Shown piece after piece: positions 45,306 to 54,537 of a stretch of 64,000 nt of DNA. Every line of letters begins with the position of its first letter. Position 1 is the first letter of the stretch. The notes beneath the pieces are model-generated. The model was not told where the DNA came from. It saw nothing but the letters and a program-made list of their open reading frames with translations, and made no database searches. The stretch is taken from the NCBI GenBank assembly GCA_001570385.1, contig BBYL01000006.1, positions 310,001 to 374,000 on the forward strand, given 5' to 3'. Source of the stretch: Microtetraspora glauca. GTDB taxonomy: Bacteria; Actinomycetota; Actinomycetes; Streptosporangiales; Streptosporangiaceae. Made by a program: the position numbers and the translations under genes.

Positions 45306-46544
45306 TCAGCGGACGGCTTTGACGCGTAGCACGGTCAGCGCGCCCGCGACCGCCACCACGATGGCGGTCGCGAAGAGCGCCGGGTAGCCGCTCAGCTCGA
45401 TGATGGTCGCGGCCACAAAGGGCGCGATCATCTGTGGTCCGGCGTTGGCGATGTTGAGCACGCCCAGGTCTCTGGCCGCGTTCTCCGGGTTGGGCAGGAC
45501 GAGGGTGGCCAGGGCGGTGTCGACGGCCATGTAGGTACCGAAGCCCACTCCGGAGACCGCCGAGAAGATCGCCATCCCGGTCCAGGTGGGCGACACCAGA
45601 GGGATCAGCAGCGCCAGCCCGGAGATCGCGCTGGAGACGAACACGAACAGCCGGTACCGCTGCAGCTTGTCGGCCAGCGGACCTCCGATCAGGGTGGCGA
45701 CGACGGAGGCGATCACATTGATCAGGGTCAGGGCCGCCACACCCTCCACAGGCGTCAGGCCTGACGGCATCCTGATGTGGTCCTGGAGGATGAAGAGCTG
45801 GAACATCAGCACCATGAAGTAGCTGAGGATCATGAGCGCGCGGCCCAGAAACACCCACATGAAGTCGCGATGTCCCAGGGCGGACAAGAAATCCGCCAGC
45901 ACGGCCAGGGGCGATCGGCGCTCCTTGACCACGATCTCGTACTCCCCGGGGCGGGGGTCCCTGCTGAACAGCACCAGCAGGACGGCGGAGGCGACCACGC
46001 CCCCGCCCAGAAGCAGGAAGCCCGCGAGCGAGCCGGCGTACCTCGCCGCCACCTGGGTGCCGACGACGGCGGCGACCGAGGTCGCGACGCCCGCGACCGC
46101 CGAGGCGATGCCGCGCCGCTCTCTCGGCACCCGATCCGGGACGATGGCCGTGAGCGCGGCCTGGAACAGGTTCATCATGGCCTGGGCGATGGACCAGCTG
46201 ATGAGGATCAGGGTGACGGTGCTCGCTGTGCCGAGGAGCCACAGCGCGGCGAACGCGGCCAGCGCGCCACCCAGCAGCCAGGGGTTCCGGCGGCCGAAGC
46301 GCGAGCGTGTCCGGTCGGAGAGCGCGCCGCCGATCGGGTTGAACACGGTCGCGAAGATCGCGCTGACCCCGGCGACCATGCCCGCGTTGGCGACCTTGTC
46401 GACGGGGTCGGCGAGGGCGACGGCGCTCTGCACGAGCGGGCCGCCCACGCCGAAGTAGACCGCGAACATCGCGGTGTTGGCGACGAACAGGAGTCCGAAG
46501 AGGCCGGTCTGGTTCGTCCTTTGGGGAGTGGTCCTGACGGTCAT
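45306..46544 (-). CDS. MFS transporter, GPH/sugar-like
   Basis: A 412-residue inner-membrane protein of about 12 helices. The loop motif GGALSDRTRSRFGRRNPWLL is typical of glycoside-pentoside-hexuronide and related sugar transporters. Its ATG overlaps the stop of an open frame that carries a hydrolase remnant. Position beside the GH3 enzyme and shared operator motif suggest uptake of its glycoside substrate. Confidence 0.82.
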   Translation of the reverse strand: MTVRTTPQRTNQTGLFGLLFVANTAMFAVYFGVGGPLVQSAVALADPVDKVANAGMVAGVSAIFATVFNPIGGALSDRTRSRFGRRNPWLLGGALAAFAALWLLGTASTVTLILISWSIAQAMMNLFQAALTAIVPDRVPRERRGIASAVAGVATSVAAVVGTQVAARYAGSLAGFLLLGGGVVASAVLLVLFSRDPRPGEYEIVVKERRSPLAVLADFLSALGHRDFMWVFLGRALMILSYFMVLMFQLFILQDHIRMPSGLTPVEGVAALTLINVIASVVATLIGGPLADKLQRYRLFVFVSSAISGLALLIPLVSPTWTGMAIFSAVSGVGFGTYMAVDTALATLVLPNPENAARDLGVLNIANAGPQMIAPFVAATIIELSGYPALFATAIVVAVAGALTVLRVKAVR

Positions 46545-46642
46545 GATGCTCCAGGGGTGATCGGCATCAGTGGTTGCGACGGTCCGAGGACGGGAGAGGC
46601 GCGGTGGTTCGCCTCGTGCGGAGGCCGTGCCGGGAAGGTCTG

Positions 46643-46786
46643 GATACAGCCGTCGAGACCTGCCGTGAAGTCCTCGAAAAGGTGGCGATGGATCGTGTGT
46701 CCGGCGCCCTTGGCGACCCGCACTTCGAAGCCTCTGGCGACGAGGGCATCGGCCGCCTCAGGGGGACGAGGTCGCTCGGGCCGGCC
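46643..46786 (-). pseudogene. Alpha/beta-hydrolase C-terminal remnant
   Basis: Minus-strand translation gives PPEAADALVARGFEVRVAKG then AGHTIHRHLFEDFTAGLDG, the histidine-bearing end of an alpha/beta hydrolase. There is no nucleophile region upstream. The frame runs on to a stop that overlaps the MFS start, suggesting the ancestral hydrolase was coupled to the transporter. Confidence 0.6.
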
Positions 46787-46818
46787 GTACCAGTGACGGC
46801 ACGACGGGCTCGGGAGGG

Positions 46819-46947
46819 TCAGCGCAGACCGGCGAGGCGTGCGTAGGTCGCCGGGTCGGCCGTCCAGTCGGCGTCGATCGGGGTGATGCTGACCTTGCCC
46901 TTGGTGAGGGCGGCGAGGAAGGCGGCGTGTCGGCGGTTCGGCTTCAT
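46819..46947 (-). CDS. Small hypothetical protein, 42 residues
   Basis: A short frame that starts MKPNRRHAAFLAALTKGK and ends YARLAGLR. GGAG lies 5 bases before the ATG. It is downstream of a TetR-type operator and upstream of the hydrolase remnant and the MFS gene on the same strand, so it is the first possible gene of that transcript. No family recognised. Confidence 0.4.
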   Translation of the reverse strand: MKPNRRHAAFLAALTKGKVSITPIDADWTADPATYARLAGLR

Positions 46948-46991
46948 GGGGGGCTCCGAATCTCGCGAGGGGTATCGCTGACGAGGAGCAT

Positions 46992-47005
46992 GAGCTATCA
47001 GACCG
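46992..47005. promoter_or_regulatory. Second copy of the GH3/MFS TetR operator
   Basis: ACCGAGTACTCGGT is a perfect 14-bp palindrome sharing ACCGA-N4-TCGGT with the operator at 44613-44628. It lies upstream of the small ORF/MFS transcript. Confidence 0.65.
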
Positions 47006-47159
47006 AGTACTCGGTAGATCTTGTTGCTGGATCGTTACATATGTCACGTCGGGTCGTGATCCGCCGTGATCCGCCGTGCCCCGTCCGGCTACCGCTTCGG
47101 CGCTGTTCGCCTCGGCGTAGCGCTCGCGCTCATCGGCACGCCGCCGGCGCGCGGGCGCC

Positions 47160-47231
47160 ACGCGGTACGACAAGCTCGCCGTTCGCTATGACGCCACCGT
47201 GCTGGTCGCAGCCATCGATGAGTGGCTATGA
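47160..47231 (+). mobile_element. IS5-family transposase C-terminal remnant
   Basis: The frame TRYDKLAVRYDATVLVAAID followed by EWL and TGA is the usual ending of IS5-group transposases. The preceding sequence has no transposase resemblance and no intact inverted repeats were found. It is an old remnant, left between the MFS region and the binding-protein gene. Confidence 0.5.
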
Positions 47232-47325
47232 CCAGCACGGTCGCAACATAACCTGGTACTGACTCGTAGACAGGTAGACAACCTCACGTTCGGGCAGATC
47301 TGGGCGATCGGACCTCTGTGGTCTC

Positions 47326-48438
47326 TCAGCCGACGTGGAGGATTCGAAAGCGATCGGGTTCCGCCGGATCTCGATCGACGACTTGGATGGGCGTCCACGC
47401 CCATTGCCAAACGCTGATGCCTGGCGTGCGAGAGAACTGGATCTGTCCGCGGGTACCTTCGACCGCGACGCGCGGCCAGGATTCGGCAGTGCGCGCCCGA
47501 TCCGCGCCGTGAGAACGCAGCACCTCGGCGAGCACGGCGACCGTGTCGTAGCCCTCGAAGGCGACGAAGGAGGGCGCTTCGGCCAGCCGCTCGCGGAGGG
47601 CCGTCTCGACTCGCGCACCGAGTGGGCTGAGGCGCTCGGGCAGGTAGCGCAAGAACGGGATCGCGGCGCCGTCGTCGCCCAGCAACCTCGCCCATTCGGT
47701 GAACTCCGGTTGCCCGGCCGGAGCACCGATCATGATCTCGGCGAGGCGCTGGTCGTGGCGGACAGACGTGACGATCGACACTGCCGGCTCCGGGTGGCCG
47801 ACCAGAAGAAGGAGGGCCGTCGCGCGATTGTCGAGGAGTTCGTCGCACACGGCCGTGGGGGTGAGCGCGCGCATGTCGAGTTCGATGACGGTGCCGCCGC
47901 GGGGAGCGAGGTAGTCCCGGAGAATGCGGGTGCCAGATGCCCAGTAGACACTCGGCTCGGCCGCTACGGCGACTCGACTGTGGCCCGCGCTGAGGAGGAA
48001 GTCCGCGTAGATCTGCCAGCCGTGGGACTGCGCCGGGGCGAGGCGCGCGACCCATTCCGTCGGCTGTTCGGTGAGCGCGTCGAGAACCGCTGACGAGCAG
48101 AGGAAGGGCAGGCCGAGGGCGTCGGCCCTGGCGGCAGCCGCGCGAGCGACGACGCTGTGATACTCCCCAGCCAAGGCAGCCACGCCCAGGCGAGCCAATT
48201 CATCTACGGCCGCCGCGGCCCTCTGTGGATCAGCCGCGGTGTCTCGGACCACCAGTTCGAGTGGTCTTCCGACGATTCCGCCAGAGTCATTGACTTCGCG
48301 AACGGCCAGCTCGAGTCCGGCGAGCAAGTGTCGGCCTGCCTCGACCCAGCCAGGCCGAGTCAGCGGAACGAGAGCGCCGATCCGGACGGATGATCCGTCA
48401 GTCCGCTCCGCTCCAGGTGGCGATGGCGGCGTATTCAT
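47326..48438 (-). CDS. Branched-chain amino acid-type binding-fold protein without signal peptide
   Basis: About 370 residues with the Leu/Ile/Val or amide-binding (Peripla_BP_6) fold: VRIGALVPLTRPGWVEAGRH, GLELAVREVNDSGGIVGRP, then ARLGVAALAGEYHSVVARAA and SFVAFEGYDTVAVLAEVL. The ATG at 48438 begins MNTPPSPPGAERTDG, which has neither a hydrophobic core nor a lipobox, so the protein is likely cytoplasmic. There are no transporter genes nearby. It may be an intracellular ligand sensor like AmiC, which is inference. Confidence 0.72.
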   Translation of the reverse strand: MNTPPSPPGAERTDGSSVRIGALVPLTRPGWVEAGRHLLAGLELAVREVNDSGGIVGRPLELVVRDTAADPQRAAAAVDELARLGVAALAGEYHSVVARAAAARADALGLPFLCSSAVLDALTEQPTEWVARLAPAQSHGWQIYADFLLSAGHSRVAVAAEPSVYWASGTRILRDYLAPRGGTVIELDMRALTPTAVCDELLDNRATALLLLVGHPEPAVSIVTSVRHDQRLAEIMIGAPAGQPEFTEWARLLGDDGAAIPFLRYLPERLSPLGARVETALRERLAEAPSFVAFEGYDTVAVLAEVLRSHGADRARTAESWPRVAVEGTRGQIQFSRTPGISVWQWAWTPIQVVDRDPAEPDRFRILHVG

Positions 48439-48601
48439 GCGTTGGCGTCTCTCGTGTGATGATTCGGTGGCAGTTGGCCGGATCGTAGAGTATCGCCCAC
48501 CGGCAGCGACGGCCCCAGTCGTTCCCACCGGCCGTTCGTCAGATCACCGCGTCCCCCGGAACGTGATCATCTACGATCTTGATCCACTTTCGCGACAGAC
48601 C

Positions 48602-49429
48602 CTAACTGGGTCTTATGGTGGCGAGTTGCACGAGCAGCATGACCAGCCGGTAAGCGTCGTTGAAGTCGGCGGCGGTGAACGTGATCGTACGGCCGCCTTC
48701 AGCACGTGAAACACCCGGCACGAGTGTCGCCAGATCAACCGTGACCGGGCTGTGAAGATCGACTTCGACCTCAAGCGGCCCGGCAATGGTCAGAGGCGAA
48801 ACCAGTGCGCGCCGCGTGATTGCGTCGGCGGCCGCCTGGCGCAACCGCTCCCGGGCTTCCTCAGGGTGCAGGGTGATGGCGCCCGCCTGCCCGAGGGCTT
48901 GTTTGACCGCGACAGTGAAGGCCGAGGGAACCAGATCACGTAGTTCGGCGCAGGCGGTGTCATCGCCGCTGAGCAGCACGACCGGCACGCCCAGATGGCC
49001 GGCCATGGCGGCGTTGAGACCGATCTCGCCCAGGGAACGTCCGGCCACACGCACATCGAGGATGTCGTCGCTCATGGTGTGTGCCAGCACGGCCGGCCCC
49101 CCACCGGCTCGGGCGTGGTAGCCGACGAACAGAACCGCATCGGTGTGCTCGTCGAGCCCGCCCAGCATGCCCAGCGGGCGCGGCTTGCCACGAACCAGGT
49201 GTGCCCGCCGGTCAAGTTCCTCCGGCAATATGTTGCGGAAAGGCCCGTGAGCGTCGGCGACCCACACCACCGCAGTGGGTTCGGCATCCAGCACGCCGGC
49301 GATCACGGCGTTCGCCTCGGCCGTCATCAAGGCCCGACCGCGCTCGTAATCGTGCCGCCCCGGATTCGTCTCGGTGGAATGCACGATCCCCGAGATGCCC
49401 TCCATGTCAACAGAGATCAGCACTTTCAC
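48602..49429 (-). CDS. D-aminopeptidase, M55 (DppA-like) family
   Basis: A 275-residue zinc peptidase. The N-terminal motif VKVLISVDMEGISG carries the metal-binding Asp and Glu; further conserved parts are VADAHGPFRN, FVGYHARAGG and HTMSDDI with metal or catalytic residues. DppA removes N-terminal D-amino acids from short peptides, as in cell-wall recycling. The GTG at 49429 begins the domain; an upstream open frame is not conserved. Confidence 0.85.
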   Translation of the reverse strand: MKVLISVDMEGISGIVHSTETNPGRHDYERGRALMTAEANAVIAGVLDAEPTAVVWVADAHGPFRNILPEELDRRAHLVRGKPRPLGMLGGLDEHTDAVLFVGYHARAGGGPAVLAHTMSDDILDVRVAGRSLGEIGLNAAMAGHLGVPVVLLSGDDTACAELRDLVPSAFTVAVKQALGQAGAITLHPEEARERLRQAAADAITRRALVSPLTIAGPLEVEVDLHSPVTVDLATLVPGVSRAEGGRTITFTAADFNDAYRLVMLLVQLATIRPS

Positions 49430-49646
49430 ACCCCGAACCCTACGCGCTTTGGCAAGCAGGAGGTGCGGCGAGCTGGTCGCGGCGATTGACGGGCGGACAG
49501 CCTCAGGCCGGGGCAGGTCACATGCCGTGCCGAGGTCAGGCTGATGGCGCTGGTCAGGATGGACATGGCAGGGGTCGGGGCCGACCGGCATCAGCGCACC
49601 CGGGCCAGCATGTGCGCTATGGCGCGTTGGTGAACGGCCGGAGGCG

Positions 49647-50549
49647 TCAACGGTCTTCCAGCTCCGCCGCCTTTCCGCGGACGAGTTCGCGCAGCGCGAG
49701 GAGTGTTGTTCGCCGGTCGTCCGACCGCCACTGCATCTCAAGGGGAAGGGCCGCCGGCTCCTGAAGGGGGACCGCGACGACGTCCCCGGAAAGATGACCG
49801 GTCGTCGAACCGGGCACGAGGGAGAACGCCCGGCCCTGTGACAGCAGGTAGAGGCGGGAGCCGACGATCCTGGGCGGGCTCACGATCACGTGCGGTTCGA
49901 GCCCCCGGTCGGCGCACATCGCGAGGACGAAGTCGTAGTACCTCGGATGCTGCTCTCTCGGCCACAGGAGCAGGGGGACGTCCGCGAGGTCGCGAAGCGC
50001 GATGCCCGGCAGCCTGACCGCCGGATGGTCGCGGCTGACCGCGACGAAGACCGGCTCGTCGGCGATCGTCTCCTTCTTGAAGCCGGGCATGTCGTCGAGG
50101 AACCGCCCCAGGCCGATGTCCGCGAGCTCGGCCGCGAGAGCCGACGAGACGGCGCCGGTCTCGACGGCCACGTCCTCGATCTTCAGGGTGGGAAGGTCGA
50201 TCTCCGCCTGGCTCAGGACGGCGGGGAGCAGGCGGTTCACGATGCTCGGGGACGCCACGAGGCGAGCGGTGTTCATCCTCGATTCCTCATGGAGCAGGAC
50301 CTTCCCGATGAGGGAGCCCGCCTGGTCGAGCAGCAGCCGGCCCTCGGACGCCATGACCGTGCCCGCCGGTGTCAGGGTGACCGTGCGGCGGCTGCGGTCG
50401 AGGAGGGCGAGCCCGACGGACCGCTCCAGGCGGGCGACCTCCTGGCTCACCGTGGGCTGCGAGATGTGCAGCTTCTCCGCGGCGCGGCCGAAGTGGAGGC
50501 ACTCGGCGACGGCGAGGAAGACCTCGACCTGCCTGAGGGTGAACTTCAT
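49647..50549 (-). CDS. LysR family regulator, likely for psuGK
   Basis: A 300-residue LysR protein. The N-terminal helix-turn-helix is RQVEVFLAVAECLHFGRAAE then LHISQPTVSQEVARLE; the effector domain follows (VASPSIVNRLLPAVL, LADIGLGRF, VFVAVSRDHPAVRL). It is divergent from psuG with 119 bases between them, the usual layout for a LysR activator of the neighbouring genes. Effector unknown. Confidence 0.85.
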   Translation of the reverse strand: MKFTLRQVEVFLAVAECLHFGRAAEKLHISQPTVSQEVARLERSVGLALLDRSRRTVTLTPAGTVMASEGRLLLDQAGSLIGKVLLHEESRMNTARLVASPSIVNRLLPAVLSQAEIDLPTLKIEDVAVETGAVSSALAAELADIGLGRFLDDMPGFKKETIADEPVFVAVSRDHPAVRLPGIALRDLADVPLLLWPREQHPRYYDFVLAMCADRGLEPHVIVSPPRIVGSRLYLLSQGRAFSLVPGSTTGHLSGDVVAVPLQEPAALPLEMQWRSDDRRTTLLALRELVRGKAAELEDR

Positions 50550-50668
50550 AGCGTGAAGCTATCGCAGATCGCATTTTTCATTCTGGTTCTTGACCGTGGG
50601 CCTTCCTAGCCTGTGAGGCACGTGCTCCCGCCACGCTCCGCGGGCGACTCGAAGAAGGTTCTGAACGT

Positions 50669-51601
50669 ATGTCACGTCCTGCGATCCACGTCTCCGGCGA
50701 CGTCGCGCGCGCGGTGGAAACCGGCGCGCCCGTCGTCGCGCTCGAATCCACGATCTTCACCCACGGCCTTCCGCGGCCCAGGAACCTGGCGGTCGCCCTC
50801 GAAGCGGAAGAGCTCATTCGGGCGGCGGGAGCGGTCCCCGCGACGATCGGCGTCTACGACGGCGTTCCCACGGTCGGGTTGACCGCCGAGCAGATAGCGG
50901 TGCTGTCGGACACCGACGACATCGACAAGGCGAGCCTGCGGGACCTGCCGGTGGTCGCCGCGCTCGGGCGGCACGGAGGAACGACCGTCGCCGCGACCGC
51001 GTACCTCGCGAACCGGGCCGGCGTGCGAGTCTTCGCGACCGGCGGGCTCGGCGGTGTCCACCGCGGAGCCTCCGAGACGTTCGACGAGTCGGCGGACCTG
51101 ACCACCCTCGCCGGGACACCTATCACGATCATCAGCGCGGGCGTGAAGTCGATCCTCGACATCGGGGCGACCCTGGAGCGGTTCGAGACGTTGAACATCC
51201 CCGTCATCGGGTACGGGACCCGCCGCTACCCCGGCTTCTACGTTTCCGATTCCGGATACGAGTTGCACTACTCGGTGAACTCTCCCGAGGAGGCCGCGAA
51301 GATCATCTCCTCGCGCGACGCGCTGGGGCTGCGGCAGGCGGTCCTGCTCGCCAATCCCGTCGAGGAGTCGCGGCAACTGCCGCCGGACGTACTCGACGAC
51401 GTGCTGCGCCGGGCGTGGGCGGAGGCCGATCGGCAGGGGATCGGCGGCAACGCCGCGACGCCGTTCCTGCTCGATTTCATCCAGCGGGACACGGGCGGGC
51501 GGAGCCTGGAGGTCAACGTGGACGTCTACCGCGGCAATGCCGCTCTCGCCGCGAAGGTGGCGACGGCGCTGTCCGCCGAGTCTGACCGGGACCAGGCTTA
51601 A
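50669..51601 (+). CDS. psuG: Pseudouridine-5'-phosphate glycosidase
   Basis: A 310-residue enzyme that splits pseudouridine 5'-phosphate into uracil and ribose 5-phosphate. Family motifs are clear: VALESTIFTHGLPRPRN, PATIGVYDGVPTVGL, GGTTVAATAYLA, FATGGLGGVHRGA, SAGVKSILDI and the metal/catalytic GTRRYPGFY and GGNAATPFLL. It is followed after 5 bases by a PfkB kinase gene, forming the psuG-psuK pair. Confidence 0.93.
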   Translation: MSRPAIHVSGDVARAVETGAPVVALESTIFTHGLPRPRNLAVALEAEELIRAAGAVPATIGVYDGVPTVGLTAEQIAVLSDTDDIDKASLRDLPVVAALGRHGGTTVAATAYLANRAGVRVFATGGLGGVHRGASETFDESADLTTLAGTPITIISAGVKSILDIGATLERFETLNIPVIGYGTRRYPGFYVSDSGYELHYSVNSPEEAAKIISSRDALGLRQAVLLANPVEESRQLPPDVLDDVLRRAWAEADRQGIGGNAATPFLLDFIQRDTGGRSLEVNVDVYRGNAALAAKVATALSAESDRDQA

Positions 51602-51606
51602 CGATC

Positions 51607-52485
51607 ATGCTCGGAGTGATCGGCGATCTCGTCGAAGATGTCATCGTCTGGCTTGAGGGGCCCGTTCGCCATGGCACCGACACCGAGGCGAGGGTCTTCC
51701 GCCGCAGAGGGGGAAGTGCCGCGAACGTCGCGAGCTTCGCCGCGAGGGCATGGCCGACGCGCTTCATCGACTGCGTCGGCGACGATCCCGTCGGAGAGCG
51801 GGTGGTCCTTGACCTCGCGAACGACGGCGTGGACGTGCGCGTGGTCCGGCGCGGCGAAACGGGCACCATCGTCGTTCTGATCGACGGCGACGGCGAGCGG
51901 ACCATGTTTCCCAATCGGGGGGCGTCGACCCTTCTGGACGTGGTGCCGGACGAGTGGCTGTCCGGGCTTTCGCTTCTCCACGTCCCCGCGTACTCGTTCA
52001 ACGGGGAGCCGGCGGGGAGCGCGGCGATCGACGCGATCCGGCGCGTGAAAGGCGCCGGCGGCCTCGTCTCCGTCGACGCGTCCTCCACGGGCATGCTCTC
52101 GCGGTTCGGCCGCGACCGGTTCCTGAACCTCATGGCGGAGCTCGCACCGGACTTCCTCCTGGCGAACAAGGACGAGTCCACCTTTCTCGGACTGCTCGGT
52201 GACGTGACGACCGGAACGGAGCGGCAGCGCCTTCCCCTGACGACGGTCGTGACGAAGTCGGGCTCTCAGGCGACGATCATCGATGCCCCTGATCGGCCCA
52301 GATGTGAGGTGGAGGTCCCCGCGGTCGGGAACGTTCGCGACCTGACAGGGGCGGGGGACGCGTTCGCCGCAGGTTTCCTGAGCGGGTACCTTCGGTCTCG
52401 GGATCTTCGTGAAGCCGCGGTGCGAGGGCACGCGTCGGCCGCTCGGGTCTTGTCCTCACCGGGAGCCTCCGCGACCGGCGGCTGA
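51607..52485 (+). CDS. psuK: PfkB-family kinase, probable pseudouridine kinase
   Basis: A 292-residue ribokinase-like enzyme. The substrate-side motif is GGSAANVASFA and the C-terminal signature NVRDLTGAGDAFAAGFLSGY carries the catalytic Asp of GAGD. Pairing with psuG makes it the kinase that forms pseudouridine 5'-phosphate. The family also includes ribo- and adenosine kinases, so the assignment rests on context. Confidence 0.8.
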   Translation: MLGVIGDLVEDVIVWLEGPVRHGTDTEARVFRRRGGSAANVASFAARAWPTRFIDCVGDDPVGERVVLDLANDGVDVRVVRRGETGTIVVLIDGDGERTMFPNRGASTLLDVVPDEWLSGLSLLHVPAYSFNGEPAGSAAIDAIRRVKGAGGLVSVDASSTGMLSRFGRDRFLNLMAELAPDFLLANKDESTFLGLLGDVTTGTERQRLPLTTVVTKSGSQATIIDAPDRPRCEVEVPAVGNVRDLTGAGDAFAAGFLSGYLRSRDLREAAVRGHASAARVLSSPGASATGG

Positions 52486-52538
52486 CCCGACTGCGACCGC
52501 GCTGAGGTTGCCCCGGTTCGAACTCGACGCTCTTCATC

Positions 52539-52690
52539 ATGGGCCGGGCTGGGCTTCGGCCCTTGGAGCGCTGGTACGAGCACCGCACCGGCGGGATCTA
52601 CCTCACCGACTCCACCAACGCCTACGCGGGCAGCCGCGCGGTGTACGGACAGGTCATCCAGGGTCGCTGGTACGACACCGGTAATCCGGC
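52539..52690 (+). pseudogene. UTP-glucose-1-phosphate uridylyltransferase (GalU) C-terminal remnant
   Basis: The segment GGIYLTDSTNAYAGSRAVYG, then VIQGRWYDTGNP, matches the end of GalU-type nucleotidyltransferases (typical pattern GxIxLTDA...GVxxxGxRYDTGN). The nucleotide-binding N-terminus is absent, and after TGNP the frame becomes unrelated. A non-functional fragment. Confidence 0.5.
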
Positions 52691-52884
52691 GACAACGCCA
52701 CCGCGGGTCGCTCCAGCGGCGGCCGGTGAGGAGGAGTCGCCGTCCTCATGGTCGCTCTCGTGCCGGTTTGCCGCGGGCTGATCGAGGAGCACGCGCGGGT
52801 CGCTTAGGGTGGCTGACTTTCTGGCACCCACAGGCTCAACTGCATGGTATTCGCCACGCGAGCCAAAGCTCGACGGAGTAATTG

Positions 52885-53865
52885 TCAAGACCTGTGGACG
52901 GGAGCCGCACCGACCCAGCGGTGGTAGGCGTCTACGTCGACGTTGCTGCCGCACACGATGGTGACGACGTGTCGGCCGGCGAAGCGGTCACGGTCTTCGA
53001 GGATCGCCGCGATGCCGAGCGCGGCCGACGGTTCGACGACGAGGCCGGCGTGGTCGAGGAGCATCCGCATACCGGCGATGATCGACGTCTCCTGGACCAG
53101 GACGGCGTCGTCAGCGACCAGGAGGAGGTCGTCCAGGACGGCCGGGATGGGACGCCGTCCGGCGACGCCGTCAGCGATGGTGTTGGTCGAGTCGGTGGTG
53201 ACGACGCGCCGTTGGCGCCACGAGTGTGTCATCGCCGGTGCGCCCAGCGGCTGGACGCAGATCACCTCGACTTCGGGCGCCCAGGCCTTCACCACATGAC
53301 CCACACCGGTGGCCAGCGCCCCGCCGCCGAGAGCGATCAGGACGGCGTCGAACGACGGCACGGTGTCCACCAGTTCCAGGCCGATGGTTGCCGCGCCCTC
53401 ACAGGTCTCGATGTCCAGGCTGTCTTCGACCAGCCGGATGCCGTCGTACCGCGCGACGGCCGCCGCCCGCTCGCGAGCCATGTCGAAGTCGCCGTCAACC
53501 AACTCCAACCTGGCGTCCAACGCCCGGATGCGATCAAGCTTGGCCGCGGGCGCGAAGCGTGATGCCACGACGGTGACGTCGAGCCCCCGGCCGCGACCGG
53601 ACCAAGCGAGGGCTTGGCCAAGGTTGCCCGCGCTGGCGCACACCACGGCTCGCGAGCCACTGTCGGCGAGCAGGCTCGCGACTACCTCGGTGCCGCGGGC
53701 CTTGAAGCTGCGGACCGGGTTCGCCGTTTCGAGCTTGATGCTCACCGTGCACCCGAGGGCGGGCTCCAGCGCCTCGCAGCGGTACAGCGGAGTGTCGAGA
53801 AAAATCGGGTCGATCATTCGGCGAGCCGCGCGGATGCGAGCGGTGTCGAGGCGCGTCTCCTGCAC
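52885..53865 (-). CDS. PLP-dependent threonine/serine dehydratase-like enzyme
   Basis: A 326-residue fold-type II PLP enzyme. The Schiff-base lysine is in NPVRSFKARGTEVV; SAGNLGQALAW and the glycine loop ALGGGALATGVG bind the cofactor phosphate; the C-terminal VVEPSAALGIAAIL is typical. These enzymes deaminate threonine or serine or racemise amino acids. It lacks the C-terminal ACT-type regulatory domain of biosynthetic IlvA, suggesting a catabolic role. The GTG at 53865 is the probable start. Confidence 0.82.
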   Translation of the reverse strand: MQETRLDTARIRAARRMIDPIFLDTPLYRCEALEPALGCTVSIKLETANPVRSFKARGTEVVASLLADSGSRAVVCASAGNLGQALAWSGRGRGLDVTVVASRFAPAAKLDRIRALDARLELVDGDFDMARERAAAVARYDGIRLVEDSLDIETCEGAATIGLELVDTVPSFDAVLIALGGGALATGVGHVVKAWAPEVEVICVQPLGAPAMTHSWRQRRVVTTDSTNTIADGVAGRRPIPAVLDDLLLVADDAVLVQETSIIAGMRMLLDHAGLVVEPSAALGIAAILEDRDRFAGRHVVTIVCGSNVDVDAYHRWVGAAPVHRS

Positions 53866-53994
53866 GACACAGCAGCCTAGCGCCGCCGGCGCTGTTCCAT
53901 TCGGGCGAACGCCCGGCGACCGGTGCCCGTACTGGGAGGTGAGCCGGGCAGGGGACCCGTGGATCCTCGTTTCGACGCCGAGGCGCAAGGGGCG

Positions 53995-54537
53995 TTACGG
54001 ACCGCTCGGGCCGCCGACGAGGCCGCCGGCGTTCTTGACTATCACTGTGTCGCCGACCCGGCTGAAATCGTAGAAGCGGTGGGCGTCCTCCGTGCTCAGG
54101 TGGATGCAGCCGTGGGAGCTGTCGGCCCGGCCGATGGCGGGATCCCAGGGCGCCGCGTGGACGAACAGGCCGGAACCGGTCAGGCGCACCGCCCAGTGGA
54201 CCACGAGGTCGTAGTAGTTGGGATTACGCGGATTACACGTGATGTTCGCGCTGCACGAGGTCATCGTGATGACCGCGTCCTTGCCAAGCACGTGGAACGT
54301 TCCGGTCGGTGTGCGGAAGCCGGGCTTTCCGAAGCCCGCGGTGAAGGTCATCACCGTCTGACCGTGATCTGTGACGATCATCTGGTGTGTCGCCGCGTCG
54401 ATCACAGAAACGTGGCCCACGGAGGCCGCCCGGGCGGGACCGGCGCCCAGCGTCAGGACGGCAGCGAGTGCACCGGCCAGTACGAGCCGGGCGGCGTCAC
54501 GAACGTGTGAGCGTGAGATTCGGCGTTGGTGGGCCAC
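53995..54537 (-). CDS. Secreted L,D-transpeptidase (YkuD)
   Basis: A 180-residue protein with a signal peptide (basic start, then LVLAGALAAVLTLGAGPARA with cleavage after AxA). The YkuD catalytic motif is present as HAAPWDPAIGRADSSHGCIH, with the catalytic Cys in SHGC and His before HAAP. It makes 3-3 cross-links in peptidoglycan or attaches proteins. It lacks extra domains, so it is the small form. Confidence 0.88.
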   Translation of the reverse strand: MAHQRRISRSHVRDAARLVLAGALAAVLTLGAGPARAASVGHVSVIDAATHQMIVTDHGQTVMTFTAGFGKPGFRTPTGTFHVLGKDAVITMTSCSANITCNPRNPNYYDLVVHWAVRLTGSGLFVHAAPWDPAIGRADSSHGCIHLSTEDAHRFYDFSRVGDTVIVKNAGGLVGGPSGP

